DNA of 37,770 nucleotides from Helicobacter bilis ATCC 51630 (GTDB lineage: Bacteria > Campylobacterota > Campylobacteria > Campylobacterales > Helicobacteraceae): NCBI RefSeq assembly GCF_000686565.1, contig NZ_JMKW01000024.1, positions 1 to 37,770 on the forward strand, in the 5' to 3' direction. Positions 16,920 through 24,071 of the stretch are shown one piece after another. The notes under the pieces were generated by a model. That model had not been told where the DNA came from. It did no database searches and saw only the letters and a list, made by a program, of their open reading frames with translations. Both the position numbers and the translations under genes were made by a program. Position 1 is the stretch's first letter. Each line of letters begins with the position of its first letter.

Positions 16920-17025
16920 GCTGTATTTAGAATCATAACTTAAGTTTAGCGATGTCTAAAAAATCTCTTTTATATGCTTATTTATTTAAAGGGTTTGTAA
17001 AATTTCTCAAAATGAATTTAATATT

Positions 17026-17078
17026 GCTTTCTAAAAACAAACATGTATGTTAAACCCCAATATGACATATTAGAAAGC
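17026..17078. terminator. Inverted repeat between convergent zinc-ribbon and pstC genes
   Basis: GCTTTCTAA at 17026-17034 pairs exactly with TTAGAAAGC at 17070-17078 around a 35-base loop. It lies between two genes that converge, a place for a shared terminator, but the large loop and absent T-run make this uncertain. A small structured RNA is an alternative. Confidence 0.3.
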
Positions 17079-17129
17079 TTATTTATTCCACACTTAAGCA
17101 AAAATAGATAGAAGAAATAGGCAAAGATT

Positions 17130-17975
17130 CTAAATCTTCTCTTTTTTAATAAGATTGAAACATACATTTATCAGCAAGATAAATACAAATAACACGACAG
17201 CATTTGCGATTAATACTTCTCTATGTAAGCCTTCTGCATAGCTCATCTCAAGCACGATATTTGTCGTTAAAGTCCTTACACCATCAAGCACACTACTTGG
17301 AAGCTGCACCTGATTCCCAGCAACCATAATAACAGCCATAGCCTCGCCAATAGCCCTACCAACGCCAAGTATAACTGATGCTAAAATGCCTGATTTAGCC
17401 GCAGGTAAAACCGCGAAAAACACACTTCTTTCACTACTAGCTCCAAGCGCTAACGCCCCTTCATAATAGCTTGTCGGCACAGAATCTATCGCAGCCTTTG
17501 ATACAAGAATGATTGTAGGCAATATCATAATGGTAAGAATGAAAGACGCCGCCAATACACTTTTGCCCGGTATGCCATCAAATATACCAGCAAGTAGCGG
17601 CACAATAATCACTAAACCAAAGAATCCATACACAACAGATGGGATAGCCCCAAGCAACTCAACCGCCATGATGAGATACTTTTTTGGACCTTTTGGACAA
17701 AACTGCGATAAATACACAGCGCTAAAAATCCCAAGCGGAACGCCAAAAAGGATAGCAAGAGCGGTTACACACAGACTGCCTATAATCATAGGGAAGATTC
17801 CAAAAAATTCCTGTTCTGGATACCAATCTAGCCCAAATATAAAGTCCATAAAGCCGATTTGCTTCATCGTAGGGATTGCATTTGCAAATAAGAAAAAGCA
17901 AATCGCACAAACCGCAAAAATAGATCCCATCGCACAAAGTGCAAATAAAGTGTGAAAAAATCTTTCTTTAAACAT
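17130..17975 (-). CDS. pstC: Phosphate ABC transporter permease PstC
   Basis: PstC is one of two inner-membrane permeases of the high-affinity phosphate importer. The 281-residue protein has six hydrophobic segments and the PstC-typical pieces FGLDWYPEQEFFGIFPMIIGSL (about 47-68), AIPSVVYGFFGL and the permease loop YYEGALALGASSERSVFFAVLPAAKSGILA followed by GVGRAIGEAMAVIMVAGN. The W-x-P-x-x-x-F-G-I and RAIGEAMAV motifs favour PstC over PstA. AAAGGAAATAA precedes the ATG. The gene is 395 bases downstream of pstS. No pstA, pstB or phoU gene follows before the convergent zinc-ribbon gene, so the transport operon is split. Confidence 0.92.
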   Translation of the reverse strand: MFKERFFHTLFALCAMGSIFAVCAICFFLFANAIPTMKQIGFMDFIFGLDWYPEQEFFGIFPMIIGSLCVTALAILFGVPLGIFSAVYLSQFCPKGPKKYLIMAVELLGAIPSVVYGFFGLVIIVPLLAGIFDGIPGKSVLAASFILTIMILPTIILVSKAAIDSVPTSYYEGALALGASSERSVFFAVLPAAKSGILASVILGVGRAIGEAMAVIMVAGNQVQLPSSVLDGVRTLTTNIVLEMSYAEGLHREVLIANAVVLFVFILLINVCFNLIKKEKI

Positions 17976-18019
17976 TTATTTCCTTTAGAATCTTTATAAT
18001 AGAGCTTAGCGTTGTATTT

Positions 18020-18068
18020 AGATTCTTAAAACAAAACTTTGTTGCAATAAGTGTTGTTTTAAGAATCT
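18020..18068. repeat. 15-bp perfect inverted repeat with 19-base loop
   Basis: AGATTCTTAAAACAA at 18020-18034 is the exact reverse complement of 18054-18068. The outer ends are the over-abundant AGATTCT/AGAATCT word. A hairpin in the pstC leader could affect translation or transcript stability. Confidence 0.75.
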
Positions 18069-18116
18069 TTACTCTTTGTGATGAATTCTTTGCTTACTTA
18101 ACTTAAGGATAGTTTC

Positions 18117-18194
18117 TTGTCATATTGAGTCATAGCTGAAATATCTCCCTTAAATTATACAATGTGAAACATTTCGCTACATTCAACATGACAA
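18117..18194. repeat. Imperfect palindromic intergenic element (REP-like)
   Basis: The left arm 18117-18147 starts TTGTCATATTGAGTCATAGC and the right arm 18164-18194 ends TAC-ATTCAACATGACAA; they are complementary except for a few substitutions and two one- or two-base gaps. The arm pattern GTCATnnTGAGnnnAGCnGAAnnATCT matches a short intergenic palindrome that I recall as widespread in many bacterial genomes, but copy number cannot be seen from one window. Confidence 0.5.
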
Positions 18195-18305
18195 TTTGTT
18201 TTAGATTACAGATTCTAATCCCTTATTGGTGGTTGCATGGCGTAGAGATAAAATAGTAAAACTCTAAATCTTTTTTGCTATTGTGAATGTTAATCAAAAT
18301 CTCTA

Positions 18306-18328
18306 TTAGAATCTAAGCTAGATTCTAA
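18306..18328. terminator. 10-bp hairpin downstream of pstS
   Basis: TTAGAATCTA (18306-18315) and TAGATTCTAA (18319-18328) pair exactly around a three-base loop, 43 bases after the pstS stop. The stem is long and tight but AT-rich, with no T-run. It may stabilise the pstS transcript or partly terminate it before pstC. Confidence 0.4.
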
Positions 18329-18370
18329 AGCAACCCAAATCCTACACCACAACTCATGAGATTAATCTCA

Positions 18371-19201
18371 TTATTTCACTTGATCCCAAGTCGTCATTTC
18401 ACCTGTGAAAATCTTATATACGCTATCTTTTGTGATATTTGTGATAGGATTTGCCTTATTCACAATAATAGCTAAACCATCAATCGCTAATACACGCACA
18501 CTAATCCCTCTTTTTAGCTCCGCTTCTTTTACCTCACGAGACACCATACCAATATCTGCGATGCCCTCTACCACAACATTAACACCTGTTGTAGAATCTG
18601 ATTGCTGAATCTCAATCACTACATTTGGATTGACACTTTTATAAGATTCTACAAGCTTTTCCATAAGCGGTGTGATAGAACTAGAACCAGCTATTACAAG
18701 CTTTCCTTTAGGTTTTTTACTCACAAATTTTTTAGTTTTTGTCGCAATGTAGCCAGACTTTTCAATGATTGCTTTCGCATTAATGCTATATGCTAAAAAG
18801 TCTTCAATGAGTGGATTGCTTTTCTTGATTACCACATTAAATGGACGAGAGATTTTATAACTCTTATTATTAATGTTTTCAACACTTGGCATAACACCTT
18901 CAACACTTATTGCTTTCACAGTGTCATTTAAGGAACCAAGCGATATGTAACCAATAGCATTTTTAGAGTTTGCCACCGTTGTCATCATGACACCCGTTGA
19001 GTTTGTAACCTCTGCTTTCGTTGTGGTAGCATCAATTTTCTTACCTTTTAATTCTTTTTGAATCCCAAAGATTTCAGTAAAAGCACCACGAGTCCCAGAT
19101 CCCATTTCCCTTGAAATAGGGTAAATATTCTCTGCTGCCATAGCTATATTTGCACCAAGAGTTAAGCCTGCCACAAGCCCTAATATACACTTTTTCATCA
19201 T
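18371..19201 (-). CDS. pstS: Phosphate ABC transporter substrate-binding protein PstS (halves in permuted order)
   Basis: PstS captures phosphate in the periplasm and delivers it to PstC/PstA. The start is placed at the ATG at 19201, preceded by GAAAGGA; a longer frame upstream adds 53 residues with no ribosome binding site. The 276-residue protein has a Sec signal peptide (MMKKCILGLVAGLTLGANIAMA, residues 1-22). Its mature part begins with what is normally the second half: SREMGSGTRGAF (29-41), NAIGYISLGSL (81-91) and SRPFNVV. It then continues with what is normally the first half: IAGSSSITPLMEKL (170-183), VEGIADIGMVSREV (211-224), AIDGLAIIVNKANP and IFTGEMTTWDQVK at the end. This is a circular permutation of the PstS fold with the break at the hinge before the SGT loop. 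Function as a phosphate binder is supported by the conserved motifs and adjacent pstC. Confidence 0.88.
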   Translation of the reverse strand: MMKKCILGLVAGLTLGANIAMAAENIYPISREMGSGTRGAFTEIFGIQKELKGKKIDATTTKAEVTNSTGVMMTTVANSKNAIGYISLGSLNDTVKAISVEGVMPSVENINNKSYKISRPFNVVIKKSNPLIEDFLAYSINAKAIIEKSGYIATKTKKFVSKKPKGKLVIAGSSSITPLMEKLVESYKSVNPNVVIEIQQSDSTTGVNVVVEGIADIGMVSREVKEAELKRGISVRVLAIDGLAIIVNKANPITNITKDSVYKIFTGEMTTWDQVK

Positions 19202-19396
19202 AAAAAATCCTTTCAAATAAAATGTGCTGCAAGTATAGATATAGCTTGTAAAGTTGCAAAATAAAGAATGTAAATTTTTAGTAAAATTGATTTGTGATTC
19301 TATGTATTTATTGATGATTATATATTCCCAACAATCCACAATAAAGTATAATTCCAACACGATTTATTCCAAAGATATATTGAAGCAGGTAAATAT

Positions 19397-20236
19397 ATGA
19401 AATTCCATAAAATTTATGTTGAAATTACTGATATTTGTAAGCTTTCTTGCTCTTTTTGCACGCCAAAAAAGGCACTAAGGGGAGTTATGCCGCTAGCTTT
19501 ATTTGAAAAAATCATATCACAGATTACAAATCACACAAGGCTTGTAAGTCTGCATGTATTAGGCGATCCGCTCCGTGTGGATAATCTATCTGCATACATT
19601 GATATTGGGGCGTATTATAAAGTAAGGTTTGATATTGTGAGTAGTGGTGCGTTTTTAAACAAAGAGCATTTTTCATTATTAACACAAAAGCACATACATC
19701 AAGTTAGCTTTTCTCTTGATGCCCTATTTGATAATAAGCATTTAAGAAAAAAGATAGAAAAATATTTTGATACAATCCTTGCTTTTTATGAATATGCAAA
19801 GATATATGCCCCAAATCTTTATATCAATCTGCGACTTTTTGGGGAGTATGACTACACATATTTTTTGCAAAGATTCCCAAATGCGATTTTACAAACAGAA
19901 AAAAGGCGATTGCGTTTAGCTAAGAATTTTTTCTTGCGATTTCATAGGGCTTTTACATGGACTGCTTTGCAAAAAGATTCTAAGATTGCAAATATGCAGA
20001 TTTATCCAAATATGCCTTATTGCTTTGGGGCGATAAAGCAGCTTGCAATACTTGCAAATGGTAAGGTTGTCCCATGCTGCATTGATGCAAGTGCAAAAAT
20101 GCCACTTGGTGATTTTAACACACAGGATTTTAGTGAGATTCTATATTCCAAAGATATGAAAAATATACAAGATTCACTAAGGACTTATAAGAATCTGCCA
20201 TTATTATGTGAGAACTGCACTTTTCGTGGTGTTTAG
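19397..20236 (+). CDS. Radical SAM protein with SPASM-type C-terminal domain, unknown substrate
   Basis: The 279-residue protein starts with a radical SAM cluster motif C14-x3-C18-x2-C21 (ITDICKLSCSFCTPKKALRG), which binds the 4Fe-4S cluster and S-adenosylmethionine. It continues through a partial TIM-barrel with LVSLHVLGDPLRVDN and VSFSLDA. The C-terminal part (about 217-277) has CFGAIKQLAILANGKVVPCC and LLCENCTF, the cysteine arrangement of a SPASM/twitch auxiliary cluster domain. SPASM enzymes often modify peptides or mature enzymes; no obvious peptide substrate gene is next to it. It is transcribed divergently from pstS and 49 bases upstream of a GNAT acetyltransferase on the same strand. 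Confidence 0.85.
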   Translation: MKFHKIYVEITDICKLSCSFCTPKKALRGVMPLALFEKIISQITNHTRLVSLHVLGDPLRVDNLSAYIDIGAYYKVRFDIVSSGAFLNKEHFSLLTQKHIHQVSFSLDALFDNKHLRKKIEKYFDTILAFYEYAKIYAPNLYINLRLFGEYDYTYFLQRFPNAILQTEKRRLRLAKNFFLRFHRAFTWTALQKDSKIANMQIYPNMPYCFGAIKQLAILANGKVVPCCIDASAKMPLGDFNTQDFSEILYSKDMKNIQDSLRTYKNLPLLCENCTFRGV

Positions 20237-20285
20237 AGTATTTTGTGTTATAATTCACGCTTATTTTTAATGAAGAAAGTGTGCT

Positions 20286-20735
20286 ATGGAACTGCGAGTT
20301 ATGACTATACAGGATTATGATTTAGTGCTGAAACTTTGGAAAAGCATTGAGGGATTTTATATCCGCACTATTGATGATTCTTATGAAGGTATGCAAAAAT
20401 TTCTTACAAAAAATCCAAATACAAATGTAGTAGCTATCTGTGATAATAAGATTGTAGGTAGCATATTATGCGGCTATGATGGGCGGTGTGCATATCTCTA
20501 TCATGTGTGCGTGCAAAAGGAATATCGCCATAAGCAAATCGGCAAAGGCATGGTGGCATTTGTGAAAGAGAGGTTAAAAGAAGAGGGTGCGACGCATATT
20601 AATCTTGTAGCTTTTAAGAATAACTCTCTTGGGAATCTTTTTTGGCATGAGATTAACTGGTCGCTTAAAGATACTTTGAATCTCTATGAATGTATTTTAG
20701 ATTCTGCAAATACTCGAATCTTGAATGAGGGTTAA
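20286..20735 (+). CDS. GNAT-family N-acetyltransferase
   Basis: The 149-residue protein is a single GNAT domain that should transfer an acetyl group from acetyl-CoA. Visible motifs are the MTIQDYDLVLKLWKS N-terminal start, IVGSILCGYDGRCAYLYHVCV (motif D/A strand) and the acetyl-CoA pyrophosphate loop EYRHKQIGKGMV (Q/R-x-x-G-x-G/A pattern), then GATHINLVAFKNNSLGNLFWHEINW (motif B). Length is normal. The substrate may be a small amine or a protein N terminus; nothing in the sequence decides it. It follows the radical SAM gene by 49 bases, with weak ribosome binding site, and may be co-transcribed. Confidence 0.88.
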   Translation: MELRVMTIQDYDLVLKLWKSIEGFYIRTIDDSYEGMQKFLTKNPNTNVVAICDNKIVGSILCGYDGRCAYLYHVCVQKEYRHKQIGKGMVAFVKERLKEEGATHINLVAFKNNSLGNLFWHEINWSLKDTLNLYECILDSANTRILNEG

Positions 20736-20863
20736 GGGTAGTTTAGATTGAATGTTGCATTGCATTAAAATCATTCTTATGATTAAGTTATATTAAGATA
20801 GTTTATAAAAACTTTGACACAATAGACTTAATAAACATCGCATAAATACAAAGCAACAAAAAC

Positions 20864-21865
20864 TTAATAATCTATCCCCTCTTTTTTTAGTCTATCGCGT
20901 AAGTAACGCATTTGGATATTTTTATCAAAGCACCATTTTGGTGCGATTAAACTCTCATCATGCGCTCCAGCACTCACTCGCTGTATCACAATATTTGGCG
21001 GGATAAGCTTGAGTGATTGTACTATTGCTTCGCCATAGTCTTCTAGGCTAATTGGTGTATATTCGCCCTTTTTATACATGCGCGCTAGGGCTGTGCCTTC
21101 CACAACATAGAGTGGATGGATTTTTAGAGAATCTACGCCATAGCTTAAAATCGTTTGCAGGGAGTGTATCATCATATCTATGCTTTCATTAGGTAAGCCA
21201 TAGATTAAATGTGCACAGACTTTTATCCCCCTTTTTCTTGTCTCTTTAAAAAGAGATTCTACACCCTCCATAGTATGCCCTCTGTTTGTAAGCTTTAGTG
21301 TCTCTTCATAGATAGATTGGATTCCATACTCAAGCCATATTTCTTTACCCTCTTTTACAAATTCCCCTAAAAAATCAAGCAGTTTAGAATCTACGCAATC
21401 AACTCTCGTGCCTATACTCATGCCTACAACATCAGACAACTTCAATGCCTTTGTATAAAGGGCTTTGAGTGTGTCAAATGGTGCATAAGTGTTTGTAAAG
21501 CTTTGAAAATATACCATATATTTTTTTATACCATATTTATTTTTATGAAAGTTTGCATGATAGTGGAATTGCGTCTCAAGCTCCCTTAATTGCGTAGGTA
21601 ATAATGGATTTTCTGTCAATGAAAAGTTCATTTTTAGCTTAGCAATATCTTTTGTATCTTGTATAGATTCTATATTAGAATCTTGCTTTTTTTTCATTAC
21701 AAGTGATGGGGAAAAAGTCTCATTTTTACAATAAATGCAGCCACCTTTTGCGACCTTGCCATCAATATTAGGACAAGTAAAGCCGCTTAAAGATATTGGA
21801 ATCTTTCTTACTTTCTCACCAAATCGTTGTTTAAAATATCGCCCAACTGTTAGCATTATCTTCAC
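20864..21865 (-). CDS. YhcC-type radical SAM protein
   Basis: The 333-residue protein matches the YhcC family (TIGR01212-like radical SAM). It begins with GRYFKQRFGEKVRKIPISLSG and FTCPNIDGKVAKGGCIYCKN, in which the cluster-binding cysteines appear in the longer spacing typical of this family (C-x12-C-x2-C). Further family segments are YMVYFQSFTNTYAP, SIGTRVDCV, WLEYGIQS, NRGHT, HLIYGLPNE and a C-terminal DSLKIHPLYVVEGT. Its substrate is not known; related proteins are linked to tRNA or cofactor modification. The start appears to be GTG at 21865, with AGGGG upstream, or ATG three codons later. It is 10 bases after purF, so probably co-transcribed. Confidence 0.9.
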   Translation of the reverse strand: MKIMLTVGRYFKQRFGEKVRKIPISLSGFTCPNIDGKVAKGGCIYCKNETFSPSLVMKKKQDSNIESIQDTKDIAKLKMNFSLTENPLLPTQLRELETQFHYHANFHKNKYGIKKYMVYFQSFTNTYAPFDTLKALYTKALKLSDVVGMSIGTRVDCVDSKLLDFLGEFVKEGKEIWLEYGIQSIYEETLKLTNRGHTMEGVESLFKETRKRGIKVCAHLIYGLPNESIDMMIHSLQTILSYGVDSLKIHPLYVVEGTALARMYKKGEYTPISLEDYGEAIVQSLKLIPPNIVIQRVSAGAHDESLIAPKWCFDKNIQMRYLRDRLKKEGIDY

Positions 21866-21875
21866 CCATGCCCCT

Positions 21876-23270
21876 TTATTTTGATTCTACATCATGCAAA
21901 TAGTTACCATCAAAACACGCTTGACAATAGCTATAATTATGTGGTTCTACCGCAGTTTTCAAGCCCTCTAAAGAGAGATACCCAAGATAGTCAGCACCAA
22001 TAAATTTTTTTACCTCATCATTGCTTTTATTTGCAGATATAAGCTCACTTTTACTCGGCGTATCCACACCATAATAGCATGGCGAGATAGTCGGCGGTGC
22101 AGAAATGAGTAGATACACTTCCTTTGCACCAGCTTGTTTTAACAATCGCACGATAGCCTTACTTGTCGTGCCTCTCACAAGCGAATCATCTATAACTATA
22201 ACCCTTTTATTCTCAATCACTTCTCTAATAGGATTAAGCTTTAATCGCACTTTTAGCTCTCTTAGCTCCTGTGTTGGCTCAATAAAAGTTCTACCTACAT
22301 AATGATTTCTAATTAATCCCAACTCAAATGCGATTTTACTTTGCTCGCTATATCCAATAGCAGCAGCAAGACCGCTATCTGGCACAGGCATAACAATATC
22401 TGCATCAATCTTATGCTCTAAGGCTAATTGTTTGCCTAAATTCTTTCTTACCATATACACACTTTTACCAAAGACGACACTATCAGGGCGGGCAAAATAG
22501 ATATACTCAAAAACGCATGGTTTTAGAATCTCTTCAAAGACTTTTATGCTTATAATCTTTGTTTCATTATTACGATTTTTTTCAAATACGACTAATTCCC
22601 CCGGCTCAATATCTCGCACAAAACTCGCCCCAACAAGATCAAACGCACAAGTCTCACTTGCTACAATATAGCCTTTTGAGCCATCTTTATTGGTTATCTC
22701 CCCTAAGCTTAATGGACGAAGACCAAATCTATCTCTTACTGCAAACATTTTAGAGCGACTTAAAATCACAAGTGAGAACGCCCCCTCAATCTCATGCAAA
22801 GATTCCATAATACGCGGGGTTAAATGCTTTTTTGTGCTTCTTGCTATTAAATGGATAATGACTTCTGTATCTAAATTACTTTGGAATATTGCACCTTGCT
22901 GTGTGAGTGATTGGCGAATGTTTTTTGCATTTGTAAGGTTGCCATTATGCACGAGAGCAATCTCACCTAAGCCATAACGCGCAAAAATAGGCTGACAATC
23001 GCCATTAGAATCTGCCCCAGCAGTTGCATAGCGATTATGTCCTACCGCATTCATGCCTTTTAGCTTTTCTAAGATTGATTTGCTAAAAACCTTTGTTACA
23101 AGTCCTTGCCCTTTTTGCGTAGTGATATTTTTGCCATTGCTTATTGCTATGCCGCTTGCCTCCTGCCCTCTGTGCTGCATTGCAAAAAGGGCGTAATATG
23201 CCATGAAGGCTGCTTCATCGCAGTTAAATGCACCAACAACAGCACATTCCTCATTCCAGTGTTTATCCAT
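21876..23270 (-). CDS. purF: Amidophosphoribosyltransferase PurF
   Basis: PurF makes phosphoribosylamine from PRPP and glutamine, the first step of purine synthesis. The start is placed at the ATG at 23270, giving 464 residues; it has AAGG eight bases upstream and leaves the short propeptide before the nucleophile Cys (EECAVVGAFN). An earlier ATG at 23312 adds 14 residues without need. The N-terminal glutaminase half has AMQHRGQEASGIAI, GHNRYATAG, LVHNGNLTN and GAFSLVIL. The C-terminal phosphoribosyltransferase half has MPVPDSGLAAAIGYS and the PRPP loop VIVIDDSLVRGTTSKAI. Cysteines near the C terminus (YCQACFDGNY) match the Fe-S-containing PurF subtype. It is transcribed with the YhcC-type gene downstream. 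Confidence 0.95.
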   Translation of the reverse strand: MDKHWNEECAVVGAFNCDEAAFMAYYALFAMQHRGQEASGIAISNGKNITTQKGQGLVTKVFSKSILEKLKGMNAVGHNRYATAGADSNGDCQPIFARYGLGEIALVHNGNLTNAKNIRQSLTQQGAIFQSNLDTEVIIHLIARSTKKHLTPRIMESLHEIEGAFSLVILSRSKMFAVRDRFGLRPLSLGEITNKDGSKGYIVASETCAFDLVGASFVRDIEPGELVVFEKNRNNETKIISIKVFEEILKPCVFEYIYFARPDSVVFGKSVYMVRKNLGKQLALEHKIDADIVMPVPDSGLAAAIGYSEQSKIAFELGLIRNHYVGRTFIEPTQELRELKVRLKLNPIREVIENKRVIVIDDSLVRGTTSKAIVRLLKQAGAKEVYLLISAPPTISPCYYGVDTPSKSELISANKSNDEVKKFIGADYLGYLSLEGLKTAVEPHNYSYCQACFDGNYLHDVESK

Positions 23271-23355
23271 ACAAAAGCCTTGGGTTAAAATGATAAATAG
23301 GGATTGTATCATAATGTTTTTAAGCTACAATAACAAAAATTTAAAAAGGCTTTGT

Positions 23356-23871
23356 ATGCACCGCATATTGTTGTTACTTTTCTTCAATCTTTTTGTGCTG
23401 TATGCAAATGAAAATACACAAAGAAAATATAATCAAAATAAAACTTGGAAAAACATAGATACAAGCGAAGTGTTAGAAAAAAATACAAAAAAGCTAGAAG
23501 CCTATTATAAACAAGTCGATAAGCAATCAAATGAGAGAAATTTTGTCCGCTTTAATGGCAAAAAGATTATCTCACACACAGCTTTTAGCAAGATGAATCT
23601 AGGGCAAATGCACGGCTATCACACTTATGTGATTCTATCTATGTTTTATATAGAGTGGATAAGTCAGCATAATGACTTGGATGGTGTGAGTGTGGGGGGA
23701 ATCTTAGCCGATGAGTTTGGCGATAAAAAAGCAAAAGTAAGATATTTTAAATTCGCTCAAAGATATTATTCTGCACTGCATGAAATCGGCAAAGGCGGCA
23801 AGGTATTTTCCTATTGTGCTGCACCATATCTTACAAGCTGCATTTTAATCGGCATTGATGAGGCGTGGTAG
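23356..23871 (+). CDS. Secreted protein of unknown function
   Basis: The 171-residue product has a signal peptide (MHRILLLLFFNLFVLYA, cleavage likely near residue 17) and a mature part rich in K, N and Y with no recognised domain. A conserved-looking region is KIISHTAFSKMNLGQMHGYHTYVIL. An AAGG ribosome binding site lies six bases before the ATG at 23356; a longer frame beginning at 23203 overlaps purF and is rejected as the start. It is divergent from purF and the gap before the next gene is about 200 bases. Cysteines near the end (SYCAAPYLTSCILIG) could form a disulfide. A periplasmic role is inferred. Confidence 0.7.
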   Translation: MHRILLLLFFNLFVLYANENTQRKYNQNKTWKNIDTSEVLEKNTKKLEAYYKQVDKQSNERNFVRFNGKKIISHTAFSKMNLGQMHGYHTYVILSMFYIEWISQHNDLDGVSVGGILADEFGDKKAKVRYFKFAQRYYSALHEIGKGGKVFSYCAAPYLTSCILIGIDEAW

Positions 23872-24071
23872 ATATATACTTGATAACTTGGTTTAATATC
23901 AAACAAAAGTATCGCAAAGCTACAATACAAAAGCTTAATATTGTGTTTAGTTTTATCAAACATGAGTCGTTTTTCATATCATTGCGTTATTTATGTAGAA
24001 TAACAAAAGATTGATTATTTTGGTATTAATTTTGATTGTTTGCGATTATTTAGATTATTTTAGGGTTTTAT

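Larger units (their letters stand above)
17976..18370. other. Repeat-rich spacer between pstS and pstC
   Basis: About 395 bases without a gene. It contains a 15-bp perfect inverted repeat (18020-18068), an imperfect palindromic element (18117-18194) and a 10-bp hairpin (18306-18328). A spacer this long between pst genes read in the same direction, with three hairpin-forming elements, is unusual and could separate their expression. Confidence 0.7.

Noticed and set aside
18602-18796. Plus-strand frame of 64 codons opposite pstS
   Set aside because: Cysteine- and phenylalanine-rich translation with no match; pstS explains the locus.
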